Numbered from the stretch's first letter, positions 52,540 to 62,282 are shown. The stretch: DNA of 64,000 nucleotides from Bacteroides sp. ET71 (GCF_023336905.1 NZ_JAMBLS010000001.1:238469-302468), one strand, 5' to 3'. Notes: generated by a model from the sequence alone, not told the origin. Program-made: numbers and translations.

Positions 52540-53618
52540 ACCGCTCTACGGGCGGCAGTGATATTTATTTCCATTTTGGGGTGTGCCGGGTCGTTGGTAA
52601 TCATCAGCACACGCAGATGGCGTCGATGGCGGCCTATACCCCGTTTGGTGACGGTCACGCGCAGCCGGGTGGATTCACCCGGCTGCAAGACGCTTTTCTT
52701 CAGATGGACGCCTACAGCGGGATGGAAGACTTGCAGTTTGCTGATGTGCAGCGGAGAGCGCCCTGTGTTGGTGACGGTGATGTCTGCCTTGGCTTTGCGC
52801 TTCCCCTCCAGCAGATGGCTCAAGTCGAGTTCATGGGCCGAGAGGCTGGCGACGGGTGCGTTTTGCAGTTCAGTCTCGGTCAGGCCGGAGAAATCGGGCA
52901 GCAGCACGGCCGAGAGAGGCAGTTCGTTCTCCTCGCCCACTTTGTCGCCCGAGAAGCGCGACAGGTAGACGGAGGTCTGCGTCAGTCCCAGGTCGGTCAG
53001 CTTTTCTGTGTCGAGCGTCAGGATGACGGTCCCCTTCTCGCCCGGTTGAAGAACCGCCGGACGGGCTTCTGCCTGCAAGTAGGGGGGCAGGTGCATCAAG
53101 ACGGGTTCGTAGGGCAAGGGCGACTGGTTGGCAACACCCAAGCGCAAGACCGGATTCTCTCCACGGTGGGCATCGGGGAAGTCAAGCGCCTCCATGCTGA
53201 GGCGGATTTGCCCGATGGCGTAAGGGTGGGTCTGCGTGAAGTCTTTCAGCTCGCGCACCACCTCTCCGTCCAGGTAGAGATAGACCACGTGGGGCTCGGC
53301 ATTGGTAAAGACGGCTATTGATTTCTGGAAATGTCCCAAGGCTTCGGCATCGAACGTCACACTTACCGTGCCGGTTGCTCCCGGTGCGATAGGGGTCTGC
53401 GTCCATTGGGCCACAGCACAGGCGCAGTCCGGTTCCACGTCGCTGAGCACCAGGGGCTGGTTGCCGGTGTTGGTGACGAGGAAGTCAGCCGTCACCGGAT
53501 GCTTCCATTCTATCTGCCCCAGGCTGTGGCGGGCGGTGTTCGAGGTGAATCGGGCCTGTGCCGCGACGGTGGCAGAGAGGCAAGTGGTTGCGTATAAAAG
53601 GATTAAAAACTTCTTCAT
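52530..53618 (-). CDS. Secreted DUF1573-type protein
   Basis: The start at 53618 (MKKFLILLYATTCLSATVAAQA) gives a clean signal peptide cleaved after AQA. The upstream 89 codons of open frame are GC-rich intergenic sequence. The 362-residue protein has at least two Ig-like DUF1573 modules: FLVTNTGNQPLVLSDVEPDCACAVAQW (with the Cys-x-Cys typical of the family) and ITVTNTGRSPLHISKLQVFHP. Function unknown; probably periplasmic or surface structural. Confidence 0.82.
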   Translation of the reverse strand: MKKFLILLYATTCLSATVAAQARFTSNTARHSLGQIEWKHPVTADFLVTNTGNQPLVLSDVEPDCACAVAQWTQTPIAPGATGTVSVTFDAEALGHFQKSIAVFTNAEPHVVYLYLDGEVVRELKDFTQTHPYAIGQIRLSMEALDFPDAHRGENPVLRLGVANQSPLPYEPVLMHLPPYLQAEARPAVLQPGEKGTVILTLDTEKLTDLGLTQTSVYLSRFSGDKVGEENELPLSAVLLPDFSGLTETELQNAPVASLSAHELDLSHLLEGKRKAKADITVTNTGRSPLHISKLQVFHPAVGVHLKKSVLQPGESTRLRVTVTKRGIGRHRRHLRVLMITNDPAHPKMEINITAARRAVSF

Positions 53619-54013
53619 TGTTTCCGTTGGATTGACTTCACAAAAATAGAGTTTTTCGGCGAAACAGCCTAATCTGAGAGCGTGCAAAATCTGTTTTCCC
53701 TCACCCATCGCCGTCCGGCTCAGGCCTCCGGCTCGGATGAAGACAGGAAAATAGCCCGGGCGTAAGGAGACGGACGGGACGGCAAATGAATGACGGACGA
53801 GACGGGAAGTAGCTACATATCGGTGCGGCAACCTATATGCCGACGCTGCGGACAATTCATCGCACGGCGTGCGATAATATATCACGGCACACTATAAAAA
53901 ACAGACAGGTATGAAGACAATCTTCCGGACGCAGGAAAGAAGAATTATCAGCCGTAGAAAAGAAGGAGATATCGGCCGTGGGAAGAACAGGTATCGGCCG
54001 CGGGGATAAAAGA
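53619..54013. other. Intergenic region with short degenerate repeats
   Basis: No gene is supported. It holds GACGGACG repeats (about 53770-53810) and three ATCRGCCG units at 53947, 53971 and 53993, spaced 24 and 22 bases. Confidence 0.5.
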
Positions 54014-54160
54014 AGAGGGTGTGCCGTCATATGAATGGCACGCAGATGACGCTGATTAGATGGATTCCCACAGATTTCTTCAGTGATATATCATATAATC
54101 TGCGGTCATCTGTCCCATCTGTGTCATCCGCGTGCCATACGCCATTACGGCACACCCTCT
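54014..54160. repeat. 147-bp element with 14-bp perfect inverted ends
   Basis: The ends AGAGGGTGTGCCGT (54014-54027) and ACGGCACACCCTCT (54147-54160) are perfect inverted repeats. Inside are a second inverted pair, GGCACGCAGATGAC and GTCATCCGCGTGCC. The core resembles the element at 62183-62282. It has no coding capacity, so it is likely a MITE-like element. Confidence 0.75.
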
Positions 54161-54177
54161 ACCGGCACGGCTTCCGG

Positions 54178-57100
54178 CTACTTGCCTTCACCCACCTGCA
54201 GCGTGGCACCGGCCGAATGTGAGGCATATTCCGGAGCATAGGCACATTGCACGGTGGCGATGCCGGCCTCGTAGAGACCACTGCGTGCCACGCGCTGACG
54301 GTGTTCCAGGACATAGACGCCTTTGCCCAGTGAGTCGAAGAAGAAGCAGGTAGCGGCATCTCCCACCTCTTCATAGCAGGGAACCCGACCCATGCGATAG
54401 CCGGACAGGGCATTGACCGGCTCCAGACAAGCCGCACGCTCATCCTTCAGTTGCACGAAGTCCATGGCGCGCTCCACCCGAAGCGTAAGGCGGGAAACGA
54501 CCATGTCACCCTCGGACAAAGAGACCTCTCCCGTCAACGGGACGAGCGACTTGCTGCCGTCGGCGGCCACACGCTCCAGATAAAGCTGCTTGTCCACCGA
54601 CAAATCTCCGCCCTGCTGCTTCTGTTCCGACATCGGCGACAGGTACTGGGCATAGACTGCCCCCCAGGCCACGCCTGCATCGCGTTTTTCCACCGTCACG
54701 GCCTTGGCCTCCACAACCGGAGACTCCTCGCCATAGGTCTTCCGCACATAGCTCAGACCGGGTACGGAAGACTCGTCCGCCAACGTCTCAAGGGTCTCCC
54801 CGCCCACGCTGACACGCACATCGCCACGGCTCTCCAGCCAGTTGCTGCCCGTGCAGAGCAAGGCATAGACGGCATCGGCGGTAGCCACGGGCGAATCCCA
54901 CGTGGTAGTCTTCTTCTGCTGCAAGAGCCAGAGCTTCATCTCCTCCAGCACCTCGTCACAGCCTCCCTGTACGCGCAGAGCCTCCATGGCCGACACGTGC
55001 GAAGGCACAGGCATCATGCCCCAACGGTAAGGAGCGTCGAGGAAGGCGAAGTGTGCCCCCATCTCGTCCTCCCGTACCAGGTGTTCGAGCAGCGAAGCAG
55101 CCAAGTCGGCAGCTTGCGCCCGGCCGACCTTTTTCAGAATGACAAGAGCCTGGGACTTGCGCTGTACGGAAGCACTCGTCAATTCGTTCTGTACCTTGGA
55201 CAGATAATAACGATAAGTCTCGCGGTTGGCAACCGGCACTTCTGTGCCGGAAAGCGCCAGGAGGTACAGATAATCCAAAGTAAAGTCAGAAAGATGCTCC
55301 ACCTCCACCCGCGGCTGCCGGGTCAGCCAGTCCTGGTAATCCTTGCGCACCTCGCGATGCAGGAAGCCAAAAGCCTTGTCACGCATGGCCACGGCATCGG
55401 CATCCAACGCCTGACCCGTCAGCAGCGGCAGGCGCACCAGCAACGTCAAGATGTAGTCGGTGACATAGCGGCTGCCCGGCATACCGGGATACCAGCTCCA
55501 AGCCCCGTCGCCGTCCTGCAACTCCTGCAACTTATGCAACGACGACGACAGACGCAGCGACAACGTATTGAGGTCGAACAGCGTAGCGATGCGGGCCATC
55601 TGCTCGCTCTCATCGCGAGCCTCCGCCAGCCAAGGCGTCTCGCTCAGCAAGATATTCTTCAAGTCCGGATTCTGCTCCAGGCGCGACACCAGCGTCTCCT
55701 TCGTCCCGCCCTGCGCCTTCCAGGCCTCGAACATAGACTGAATACGCGGCTGCGAAGCGGCCATGTAAGCGGCCAGGCTGTTGGCATACCAAGCCGTGGC
55801 CCGTGCGATGGCATCCTCGGTCTGTGGCTCGCTCAAGGCGGGCAAAGCCTGCACGGCCATCCACGCCGGATTGCCGGTGAACTCCACAGTCAGGCGACGG
55901 TCAGTAGCATTCTTGCTGTCGCGATTGAACAGGCTGTCCAACGAGAAGGTACGCGTTTCCTCGCCACGGACAAACATGGGCACGCTCTCGGTAACAAAAG
56001 TCTTGTTGCTCAACACGGGCAAAACGTGTTGCTCACCGTCGCTGAACGCCCCCCCGTCGGCCACGATACGCACGCCCAACAGGTCGTAGCGCTCTGTCAC
56101 CTCAAAGGTAAACTCCACGGCTGTCGAGCGTCCTTCTTCCGCGGCGAAGCGCTCCTTCTTCTTCGCAAGAACCTTGTCCGTCAAGGGGTCGAAGAGCGTC
56201 AACGTCGCAGTGCCCTTCACCGACCCTTGCGTCAGGTTGTTGATGGTGGCAGCCACGTGTGTCTCATCTCCTACCCGCACGAAACGCGGCAGATTGGGCG
56301 TCAGCATGAATTCCTTGCTGGTGGTGGCGGTACTTTTCAGCAACCCGGTCAACATATCCTTCGTATGAGAATATCCCCGGAAGTTCCAACGGGTCAGGCT
56401 CTCCGGAGCAGTGAAAGAGAAGACCAGCTCGCCCAGCTCGTTCGTCCGCAACTGCGGATAGAAGAAAGCCGTCTCGGCAAAGTTGGTGCGCAGGCCTTCC
56501 TGCGGCTCGATGGTGCCCGACTCCTGCGGGGCTTCCAAGGATTCGGAACGGACTACCACCTCTTCCGAAAGCGAAGCGCCGTCTGCGTACATCTTGGCCT
56601 GCGGGGCAGCCGCAGCGTTCACAGCCCCGGTGACAGACCGCTGCACAGTGGCGCTGAGGTCTACGCCCAAAGCCTTGGTGCTCTTCACATCCGCAATGCT
56701 TATCGTCACTTGGCCCTTGCTGAACATGGCCGGATAGGCTTCGTAGAAGTGGTCGTACTGCCAATAGGGCACCTTCAAGTAATTGGTGGAGAAGTAAACA
56801 GCGGACGATGAACTCCCAACATACTGGGTGTGCCAATTATAATAAGGTATATAGCTGTTGAAATAAACCGACAGGCTTTGGCTTTGCTCGAAGATTTGGT
56901 CCAACGAGGCATCGTACATCGTGGCCAAGACCTCTGCCGCAGCAGGCAATCCCTGGGGAGTCTTCACCACAAGCTTCCATTCCTCCTGTTGGCCGGGACG
57001 CAGACGGTCGCGGAACACCTCCCACTTCATGTCCAACTGACGCGAAGGTTCACGTTTCCTCAAAGAGACTTGTTGGGTATAAAACTCCCCGTCCTTGACA

Positions 57101-59982
57101 AAGGAAAAACGGACATCCACGCCTTTTCCATAGGATGCTTTGTAGGGATACTCCAAACGGGTGAGTGTGTCGTTCAGTTGCAACACGTTGTGTTCGACAC
57201 GCCCGGCCTCGCCGTAGACATCGACCAGGACATAAGCATCGCGGCAAGAGGTACCGTAGTAGAAGACGGCAGGCTGCGTTGCATCGAACTCCGTCTGCTC
57301 TTCGTAAACGAAATAGGGTTTGAAGACAGGCAAGCGAGTGTCGTGTTTGGAGAAAAGCAAGAACTCTTCGCCTCCATCCTCCACATTACTCTCCTCCTGG
57401 CCATCGGGAGCCTTGGCAGAAAGCTCCAAACGATACGCTCCGGAAGGCAACTGTTTCCAATCGTCCAACACAAGACGTTCGCCAGACGTGAAAGTCCCTT
57501 CTTTCACCAAAGTCCGAGCCGACTTATCCGCATCCGACTTCCGGTAAAGGCGGTATGTACCCTGAATGTCCATGAGTTGAGAATCATTGTTCCACACACG
57601 GAAAGTGGCAGCCAAAGTATCTTCCTTACACAAATTTCCCACAAGCCCGCTGCCGAACTGGTATAAACGGTTCGTGGCACTGAGACGGCGTGTCTCGGCC
57701 TGTGTTTCGCCATTCTCGCCCGTCACCGAAGCAGTGACGATGTAAGTGAGCGAACGACCTTCATCCTCCGGCTCAGTTTTCAGGCAAACAGGAAGAGAGA
57801 AACGGCCTTCGTCATCGAGCCGGATGGTGTCGGACACCAGCGGTGCAGGCTTTTGCCACATATACCCCCTGCCCCAAGCATCTTGCCGGGTCACGGTGTA
57901 TGCCAACGGCACTGTCTGGATGGCCGCACCGTTATAGGCTTCTACCCGTCCGGTCAGCATAACGGTATCTCCCAAAGCATAGGCAACCTTCACAGGATCG
58001 AAGGTGATGGAGAACGTCGGGCGTTTGTACTCTTCCACCCGGATGCTTTGCATAGCCAAATCGCCCGCTTTGAGCAAGAAATCGCCGTTCAGGCAACTGG
58101 CAGGCAAAACAAATTCAGCAGAGAAGGAACCGAAGTCGTTGGTACGTACCTCTTGTTTGGAAACTTCCTTGCGGTTGACATCCAACAAAGAGATGGTATA
58201 AGTCCGTCCTTCCAACACACGCGCAGCCTCATCGTCCTGTTCATAAGCAATGCCCTTGACGTAGATGGTCTGCCCAGGGCGGTAGAGCGAGCGGTCGGTC
58301 AGGAGCGACAAGTGTTCTTCGGTCTTTTCGACGATAGGACGCACCACACCGTAGGACATACGCTGTGCCGGCAAAAAGGCATCCCCACCCTTTCGAGCCA
58401 TGAAGCTGTTCATCTTCTTGTCCCACGTCAAGAGGGCACGACCATCGGCACCGGTGGCCGTTTCGCTCACTTTCTTGTCCGTCTGTATATTATAATATGA
58501 CGAATAGAAACTGAGTTCGACATCCGGTACGGGATGGCCCGTCTTGGCGTCGAGCGTCAAGACTTCCAGCCGATTGTCGGGCAAAGTAAGCGTCAATGCC
58601 ATCAGACGGGAGAGAGCCACGAGATGGTGGTCGCTCTGCCCGCGCTTGTCGTCGGGCACTACTTGTAGCACGTACAAACCATAGTCGTCGGGCATCGGTA
58701 GATGGAACACGGTGTCCAAGCCGATATAGGGCAAATCTTCGGGAAGCACATCTTTTTGAGGCAGAAGCGCCAAGTCGAAGTGGCGGGACTGTACACGGCG
58801 TGCGTGTTGCTGCAAGAAATTCCGGTCTATGCCAACGGACGCCAAGAGATTCTCCCGGAGGTCTGTACGATACAGATTCAGGGTGAATCCCTTCTGATTG
58901 CAGTAAAAGACGTTTAACGCCAACGAATCTCCCGGATAAGCGACAGACTTGGTCGTAACAGAAAGATTGGGCTGAGTGATACGTTTCTTCAGGTTACGCA
59001 GTTCGTTGATGCGCTCGTAAGACGCATAACGCCGGATGCCCTCCTCGCAAACCTGCAACGCCTGCGCTGCCCGGCGGGGAGTCTGGCTGTTGAGCCATTC
59101 GGCCTTGGCCAGATAGACCTCGGCACACACCGGACGGTCGCCGTAACGCTCTATCAGTGAGTCCAAGACTGCCAAGTAGGCTGCACCCGAACGCTCCGGC
59201 GAAGGATAGTAGCGAAAACGCGACTGGTCGTTCTTCCAAAAGGACAAGACGCTGAGCAGCAAAGCGTCTTCACGGCCGGGGCGTTGCTTGTAAGCGTTTA
59301 TTTGATTCGTATAGATACGCTCGACACGCTCCTGCACCAGAGCCTCGTCGTAAGAGGTCAAAGCCTGATAGGCTTCGATGGCACGGGTAGAGAGCAAGTG
59401 ATAAAGGTCGTGCGCATAAAAGCGGCTTCCGTCTTCCAATTCGATAAAGGGCACATAGCCTTCCGCCGAGGCATCCAACAACACAACCGAATCGCGCAGC
59501 GCCTCCGTGCAACAAGCATCTACTTTACGGACAAGCTGTCTGGACGTCCACAAACGAATGTCACCCGAAAGGTCGTCACTGTCTACGTCCGTACGGCTGA
59601 GCAGTTCGGAACGGTTACGCCGCGCAAAAGCAGCATATTCATCGGCCAGCAACGAATAAAGAATGGCACGCGTCACGGCATCGTTCTCTGACTGTGCCCA
59701 CTGTTCCAGACGAGGCAGGCGGGAGTAAAGACTGTCCGGCGTCAATTCCTCCTGGTTCACCGCCCGGCAGACATACGCCTTCAGCATCTGTGCGGCGTTA
59801 TGTTCCTCCAAGCCCTTCCGATAAATCCGGTCGGTCAACTCAATTACCGTTTGCGGCAGGCTTTTCTCCTGCGCCTGCTCCACTTGCGTCCACAACCGGT
59901 CGTAGGATTGCGCGTGCAGGACCGAACCCGCCCCCAGCACACACAGCAGCACAAAGCTGCACAAACACTTGATTATTTTCAT
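54178..59982 (-). CDS. Large alpha-2-macroglobulin-family protein without thioester motif
   Basis: This 1934-residue exported protein begins with signal peptide MKIIKCLCSFVLLCVLGAGSVLHAQ. A helical, TPR-like N-terminal region (about 30-330) is followed by macroglobulin domains, with the MG2 signature SLYRPGQTIYVKGIAYE, the bait-region side, and the complement-like helical domain (LSEPQTEDAIARATAWYANSL ... LQELQDGDGAWSWYPGMPGS). The CxEQ thioester motif of trapping macroglobulins is absent, so covalent capture is not expected. Bacterial homologues lie in the periplasm or outer membrane and are thought to protect against proteases. The transcript end is close to the inverted-repeat element at 54014-54160. 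Confidence 0.88.
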   Translation of the reverse strand: MKIIKCLCSFVLLCVLGAGSVLHAQSYDRLWTQVEQAQEKSLPQTVIELTDRIYRKGLEEHNAAQMLKAYVCRAVNQEELTPDSLYSRLPRLEQWAQSENDAVTRAILYSLLADEYAAFARRNRSELLSRTDVDSDDLSGDIRLWTSRQLVRKVDACCTEALRDSVVLLDASAEGYVPFIELEDGSRFYAHDLYHLLSTRAIEAYQALTSYDEALVQERVERIYTNQINAYKQRPGREDALLLSVLSFWKNDQSRFRYYPSPERSGAAYLAVLDSLIERYGDRPVCAEVYLAKAEWLNSQTPRRAAQALQVCEEGIRRYASYERINELRNLKKRITQPNLSVTTKSVAYPGDSLALNVFYCNQKGFTLNLYRTDLRENLLASVGIDRNFLQQHARRVQSRHFDLALLPQKDVLPEDLPYIGLDTVFHLPMPDDYGLYVLQVVPDDKRGQSDHHLVALSRLMALTLTLPDNRLEVLTLDAKTGHPVPDVELSFYSSYYNIQTDKKVSETATGADGRALLTWDKKMNSFMARKGGDAFLPAQRMSYGVVRPIVEKTEEHLSLLTDRSLYRPGQTIYVKGIAYEQDDEAARVLEGRTYTISLLDVNRKEVSKQEVRTNDFGSFSAEFVLPASCLNGDFLLKAGDLAMQSIRVEEYKRPTFSITFDPVKVAYALGDTVMLTGRVEAYNGAAIQTVPLAYTVTRQDAWGRGYMWQKPAPLVSDTIRLDDEGRFSLPVCLKTEPEDEGRSLTYIVTASVTGENGETQAETRRLSATNRLYQFGSGLVGNLCKEDTLAATFRVWNNDSQLMDIQGTYRLYRKSDADKSARTLVKEGTFTSGERLVLDDWKQLPSGAYRLELSAKAPDGQEESNVEDGGEEFLLFSKHDTRLPVFKPYFVYEEQTEFDATQPAVFYYGTSCRDAYVLVDVYGEAGRVEHNVLQLNDTLTRLEYPYKASYGKGVDVRFSFVKDGEFYTQQVSLRKREPSRQLDMKWEVFRDRLRPGQQEEWKLVVKTPQGLPAAAEVLATMYDASLDQIFEQSQSLSVYFNSYIPYYNWHTQYVGSSSSAVYFSTNYLKVPYWQYDHFYEAYPAMFSKGQVTISIADVKSTKALGVDLSATVQRSVTGAVNAAAAPQAKMYADGASLSEEVVVRSESLEAPQESGTIEPQEGLRTNFAETAFFYPQLRTNELGELVFSFTAPESLTRWNFRGYSHTKDMLTGLLKSTATTSKEFMLTPNLPRFVRVGDETHVAATINNLTQGSVKGTATLTLFDPLTDKVLAKKKERFAAEEGRSTAVEFTFEVTERYDLLGVRIVADGGAFSDGEQHVLPVLSNKTFVTESVPMFVRGEETRTFSLDSLFNRDSKNATDRRLTVEFTGNPAWMAVQALPALSEPQTEDAIARATAWYANSLAAYMAASQPRIQSMFEAWKAQGGTKETLVSRLEQNPDLKNILLSETPWLAEARDESEQMARIATLFDLNTLSLRLSSSLHKLQELQDGDGAWSWYPGMPGSRYVTDYILTLLVRLPLLTGQALDADAVAMRDKAFGFLHREVRKDYQDWLTRQPRVEVEHLSDFTLDYLYLLALSGTEVPVANRETYRYYLSKVQNELTSASVQRKSQALVILKKVGRAQAADLAASLLEHLVREDEMGAHFAFLDAPYRWGMMPVPSHVSAMEALRVQGGCDEVLEEMKLWLLQQKKTTTWDSPVATADAVYALLCTGSNWLESRGDVRVSVGGETLETLADESSVPGLSYVRKTYGEESPVVEAKAVTVEKRDAGVAWGAVYAQYLSPMSEQKQQGGDLSVDKQLYLERVAADGSKSLVPLTGEVSLSEGDMVVSRLTLRVERAMDFVQLKDERAACLEPVNALSGYRMGRVPCYEEVGDAATCFFFDSLGKGVYVLEHRQRVARSGLYEAGIATVQCAYAPEYASHSAGATLQVGEGK

Positions 59983-60095
59983 AAGCCTTTCTTAGTTGGT
60001 TTCTTTCTATTAGATACAAAGTAACAACATTAAAGGCTAAGAAATGTTCTTTTAAGCTTAAAAATTCTTGATAGTCCTTTTCCGGAAGAGAGGTT

Positions 60096-61400
60096 TCACG
60101 CTTTCTCCAGACGGCGATACAAATCTTCAACCAGCCCGCAGGCGGTCTCCAAATCCATGCTCCCCGTATTGAGCATCAAGTCGTAATGATGAGGTTCGCC
60201 CCATTTGACGCCTGTATAATATTCGTAATGTGCAATGCGGTTGCGGTTGACACGTGCTATTTCAGAGACGGCTCTCTCGGCCGGCACTCCATATTGTTCC
60301 ACACAACGGCGGCGGGCACTCTCGGCATCGGAATAGCAAAAGACTTTGATGACTCTGGGAGCATCGTGCAGGATGAAGTCCGCACAGCGTCCGATGATGA
60401 CGCAAGGCCCTTGTGCAGACAGTTCGCGCACAATCTTGCTCTCAGCCACAAACAGCACGTCGTCGGGCGAAAGGCTACGCTCGCGGGGCAGTTCGCTGCT
60501 GCCGCCCAGCATGCACTTCAGCCAGAAAGAGGGAATGCTCTGTTCGTTCCGGCGGATATATTCTTCGGTCATGCCGCTGCGCTGCGCCGCCAGGTGGATG
60601 AACTCCTTGTCGTACAGGCTGATTCCCAAGTCTTTGGCCAGCATCTCGCCCAACAGGTGTCCGCCGCTGCCGAACTCGCGGGCAATGGTAATCACCGGAT
60701 AAGCAGCCTGCCCGTGTGTCTCGTCCGGCCTATGTTCCCGTCCCGACCCTATCCAGGAATCAATGAAACGATAGTGGGGAGAGACAAAATGCACAATGGG
60801 ACCTACCAGCAGGGCTGCCACCAGCGTGCCTTCGCGCACCCCGTAGAGCCCACCCATGAAGCCCAGAGAAAGGAGGCAGGCCACGATGAGCAGAGAAATG
60901 TCCAGCCCCAACTTCGTGTAGCCAAAATCGGTCTTGAAGCGCCGTGCGATGGCCCGCACCAGGTATTCGCCTGCCATCAGGGCGACGTCGGCCTTTACCT
61001 CGAGGGCAATGCCCAGCGCCAGTATGACGCAGCCTATCAGCAAGTGAACCACCTGTGCGGCGTAGGCCAAGGGCGAGAGCCAGTAGAGCAGACTCATGGA
61101 AAGGTCGATGCACGTGCCAAAGAACAGCGTGACGGGAATTTGCAAGAGGAACATCCGCAGGTCGCTCCGCAACTGCGCACGGGTCATCAGCGGCAATTCT
61201 ATCAGGAGGAACAAGAAGTTGAGGATGATGGTCCATTGGCCCATGGTGAGGGGAGTGAACATACTGGCCACGTAAGTGACGCTGGTGATGGGCGACGTGC
61301 CCAACGAAGCTTTCGTGATGTAGGCGATGCCCATAGCGTTGACGAAGAGAGCGAGGGCAAACAGAAGGTAGCGCCTGATAAGGTATTTTTTGTTATCCAT
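60096..61400 (-). CDS. YczE-like membrane domain fused to a cytidylate-kinase-like domain
   Basis: This 434-residue protein joins two parts. Residues 1-210 form about five or six membrane helices of the YczE/YitT type (FALALFVNAMGIAYITKASLGTSPITS). Residues about 230-434 form a cytidylate-kinase-2-like domain with ITIAREFGSGGHLLGEMLA and VIIGRCADFIL. The kinase-like half conserves the glycine-rich loop GSGG and several Arg. A membrane-tethered nucleotide or nucleoside kinase, perhaps acting on a transported substrate, is plausible but unproven. Confidence 0.82.
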   Translation of the reverse strand: MDNKKYLIRRYLLFALALFVNAMGIAYITKASLGTSPITSVTYVASMFTPLTMGQWTIILNFLFLLIELPLMTRAQLRSDLRMFLLQIPVTLFFGTCIDLSMSLLYWLSPLAYAAQVVHLLIGCVILALGIALEVKADVALMAGEYLVRAIARRFKTDFGYTKLGLDISLLIVACLLSLGFMGGLYGVREGTLVAALLVGPIVHFVSPHYRFIDSWIGSGREHRPDETHGQAAYPVITIAREFGSGGHLLGEMLAKDLGISLYDKEFIHLAAQRSGMTEEYIRRNEQSIPSFWLKCMLGGSSELPRERSLSPDDVLFVAESKIVRELSAQGPCVIIGRCADFILHDAPRVIKVFCYSDAESARRRCVEQYGVPAERAVSEIARVNRNRIAHYEYYTGVKWGEPHHYDLMLNTGSMDLETACGLVEDLYRRLEKA

Positions 61401-61495
61401 ATAATATAATAATGTGTTGGCAACCGTTATTGCCAGATAGGCACAAAGATAATCGTTTTATTACAAATTAGTACATTTTTTTAATAAGCATTAAC

Positions 61496-61570
61496 GACGG
61501 CTATGACGAGGAAGAGCGACAGCTGTGACGAAGACGGGCGGCGGCTGCGACGAGGAAGAGCAACGGCCGG
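61496..61570. repeat. Period-22 tandem array
   Basis: Units start at 61496, 61518 and 61540, plus a partial unit. Units 1 and 3 share GACGAGGAAGAGC. It lies between the terminator of the small peptide unit and the start of the kinase fusion gene. Confidence 0.75.
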
Positions 61571-61575
61571 TGTGC

Positions 61576-61614
61576 AAAGAAAAAAGGAGCATACCGAACA
61601 AGCGGCATGCTCCT
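61576..61614 (-). terminator. Terminator of the two-peptide unit
   Basis: On the minus strand AGGAGCATGCCG pairs with CGGTATGCTCCT, followed by TTTTTTC. Confidence 0.85.
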
Positions 61615-61654
61615 CTTTCTGCTTTACTTAGTAAAATATGCTTTATCTTATTTG

Positions 61655-61750
61655 TTACATCGAGTATCTATAATATTTCATAGACTCCATCCAGTTCTTG
61701 CCCATAGCGTTAAAGAAACGCTTCAACGGGTTGCTCATTTTCTTTTTCAT
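61655..61750 (-). CDS. Small cationic peptide B (31 aa)
   Basis: The frame reads MKKKMSNPLKRFFNAMGKNW then MESMKYYRYSM. It is strongly basic (Lys/Arg-rich N-terminus) with aromatic residues and a Met-rich middle. It lies 105 bases after peptide A and 41 bases before a strong terminator. No signal peptide or known family. The likeness to peptide A in size and charge and the shared transcript support both as real. Confidence 0.5.
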   Translation of the reverse strand: MKKKMSNPLKRFFNAMGKNWMESMKYYRYSM

Positions 61751-61855
61751 AATCGTAAAAATTTAGACTCAGTTGTTTTGTTATCCTACATTTACTTACG
61801 GCTTCCGCAGGAGAAGCCTGCATCTTTTTACCTTTGTGCATCGGGGGGCAGATGC

Positions 61856-61930
61856 TTAAAGCATCACGTAACCCCAAATGTTCTTATCGGCCTTGCCGAT
61901 ATTCTTAAGAATCTTCTTAAACATCTTCAT
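61856..61930 (-). CDS. Small cationic peptide A (24 aa)
   Basis: The frame reads MKMFKKILKNIGKADKNIWG then YVML. Lys at positions 2, 5, 6, 9, 13 and 16 with hydrophobic residues between suggests an amphipathic helix. It has a strong ribosome site, AGGAGG, 8 bases before the ATG, which is rare in this window. It is driven by a good promoter at 61984-61991. Could be a membrane-active, toxin-like, or regulatory peptide. Function unknown. Confidence 0.6.
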   Translation of the reverse strand: MKMFKKILKNIGKADKNIWGYVML

Positions 61931-61983
61931 TTCGTTATCCTCCTAATTAATTGTTATCCTTTTTTTGTTCATCGATGACGGTG

Positions 61984-62014
61984 CAAATGTAGGGCCTTTA
62001 TGGAAGAAACCAAG
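61984..62014 (-). promoter_or_regulatory. Promoter of the two-peptide unit
   Basis: On the minus strand TACATTTG (61991-61984) matches TAnnTTTG exactly; a CTTG lies 19 bases upstream. The transcript to the terminator at 61576 would be about 400 bases. Confidence 0.65.
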
Positions 62015-62182
62015 GGGTAGAGGGGCGAAAAATATGTTTTATAACACATTTCTTGACCTTCATCAATAAAACGGGAAGGGGGAAAGGCTTTTCTGGCAGC
62101 CGCGCATGTCAGTCTCTGCCATCTTGACAGCGAAGTTTGGAGGGAGGGAAAAAGAAGAGAGGGTGTGTCAATATATAAAATT

Positions 62183-62282
62183 GCACGCAGATGACACAGA
62201 TACAACAGATGACCGCTGATTATATATCATTGAAGTACAGATGAATCTGTGAGAATCTGTTGTATCGGTGTTATCTGCGTGC
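62183..62282. repeat. 100-bp inverted-repeat element
   Basis: GCACGCAGATGACACAGATA at the left is the imperfect complement of TATCGGTGTTATCTGCGTGC at the right. It resembles the core of the element at 54014-54160. The 430-base gap between the small peptides and pepD holds nothing else. Confidence 0.7.

Noticed and set aside
54451-56811. 786-codon plus-strand frame inside the macroglobulin gene
   Set aside because: It is antisense to a clear protein, with basic low-complexity composition and no start context or domain.
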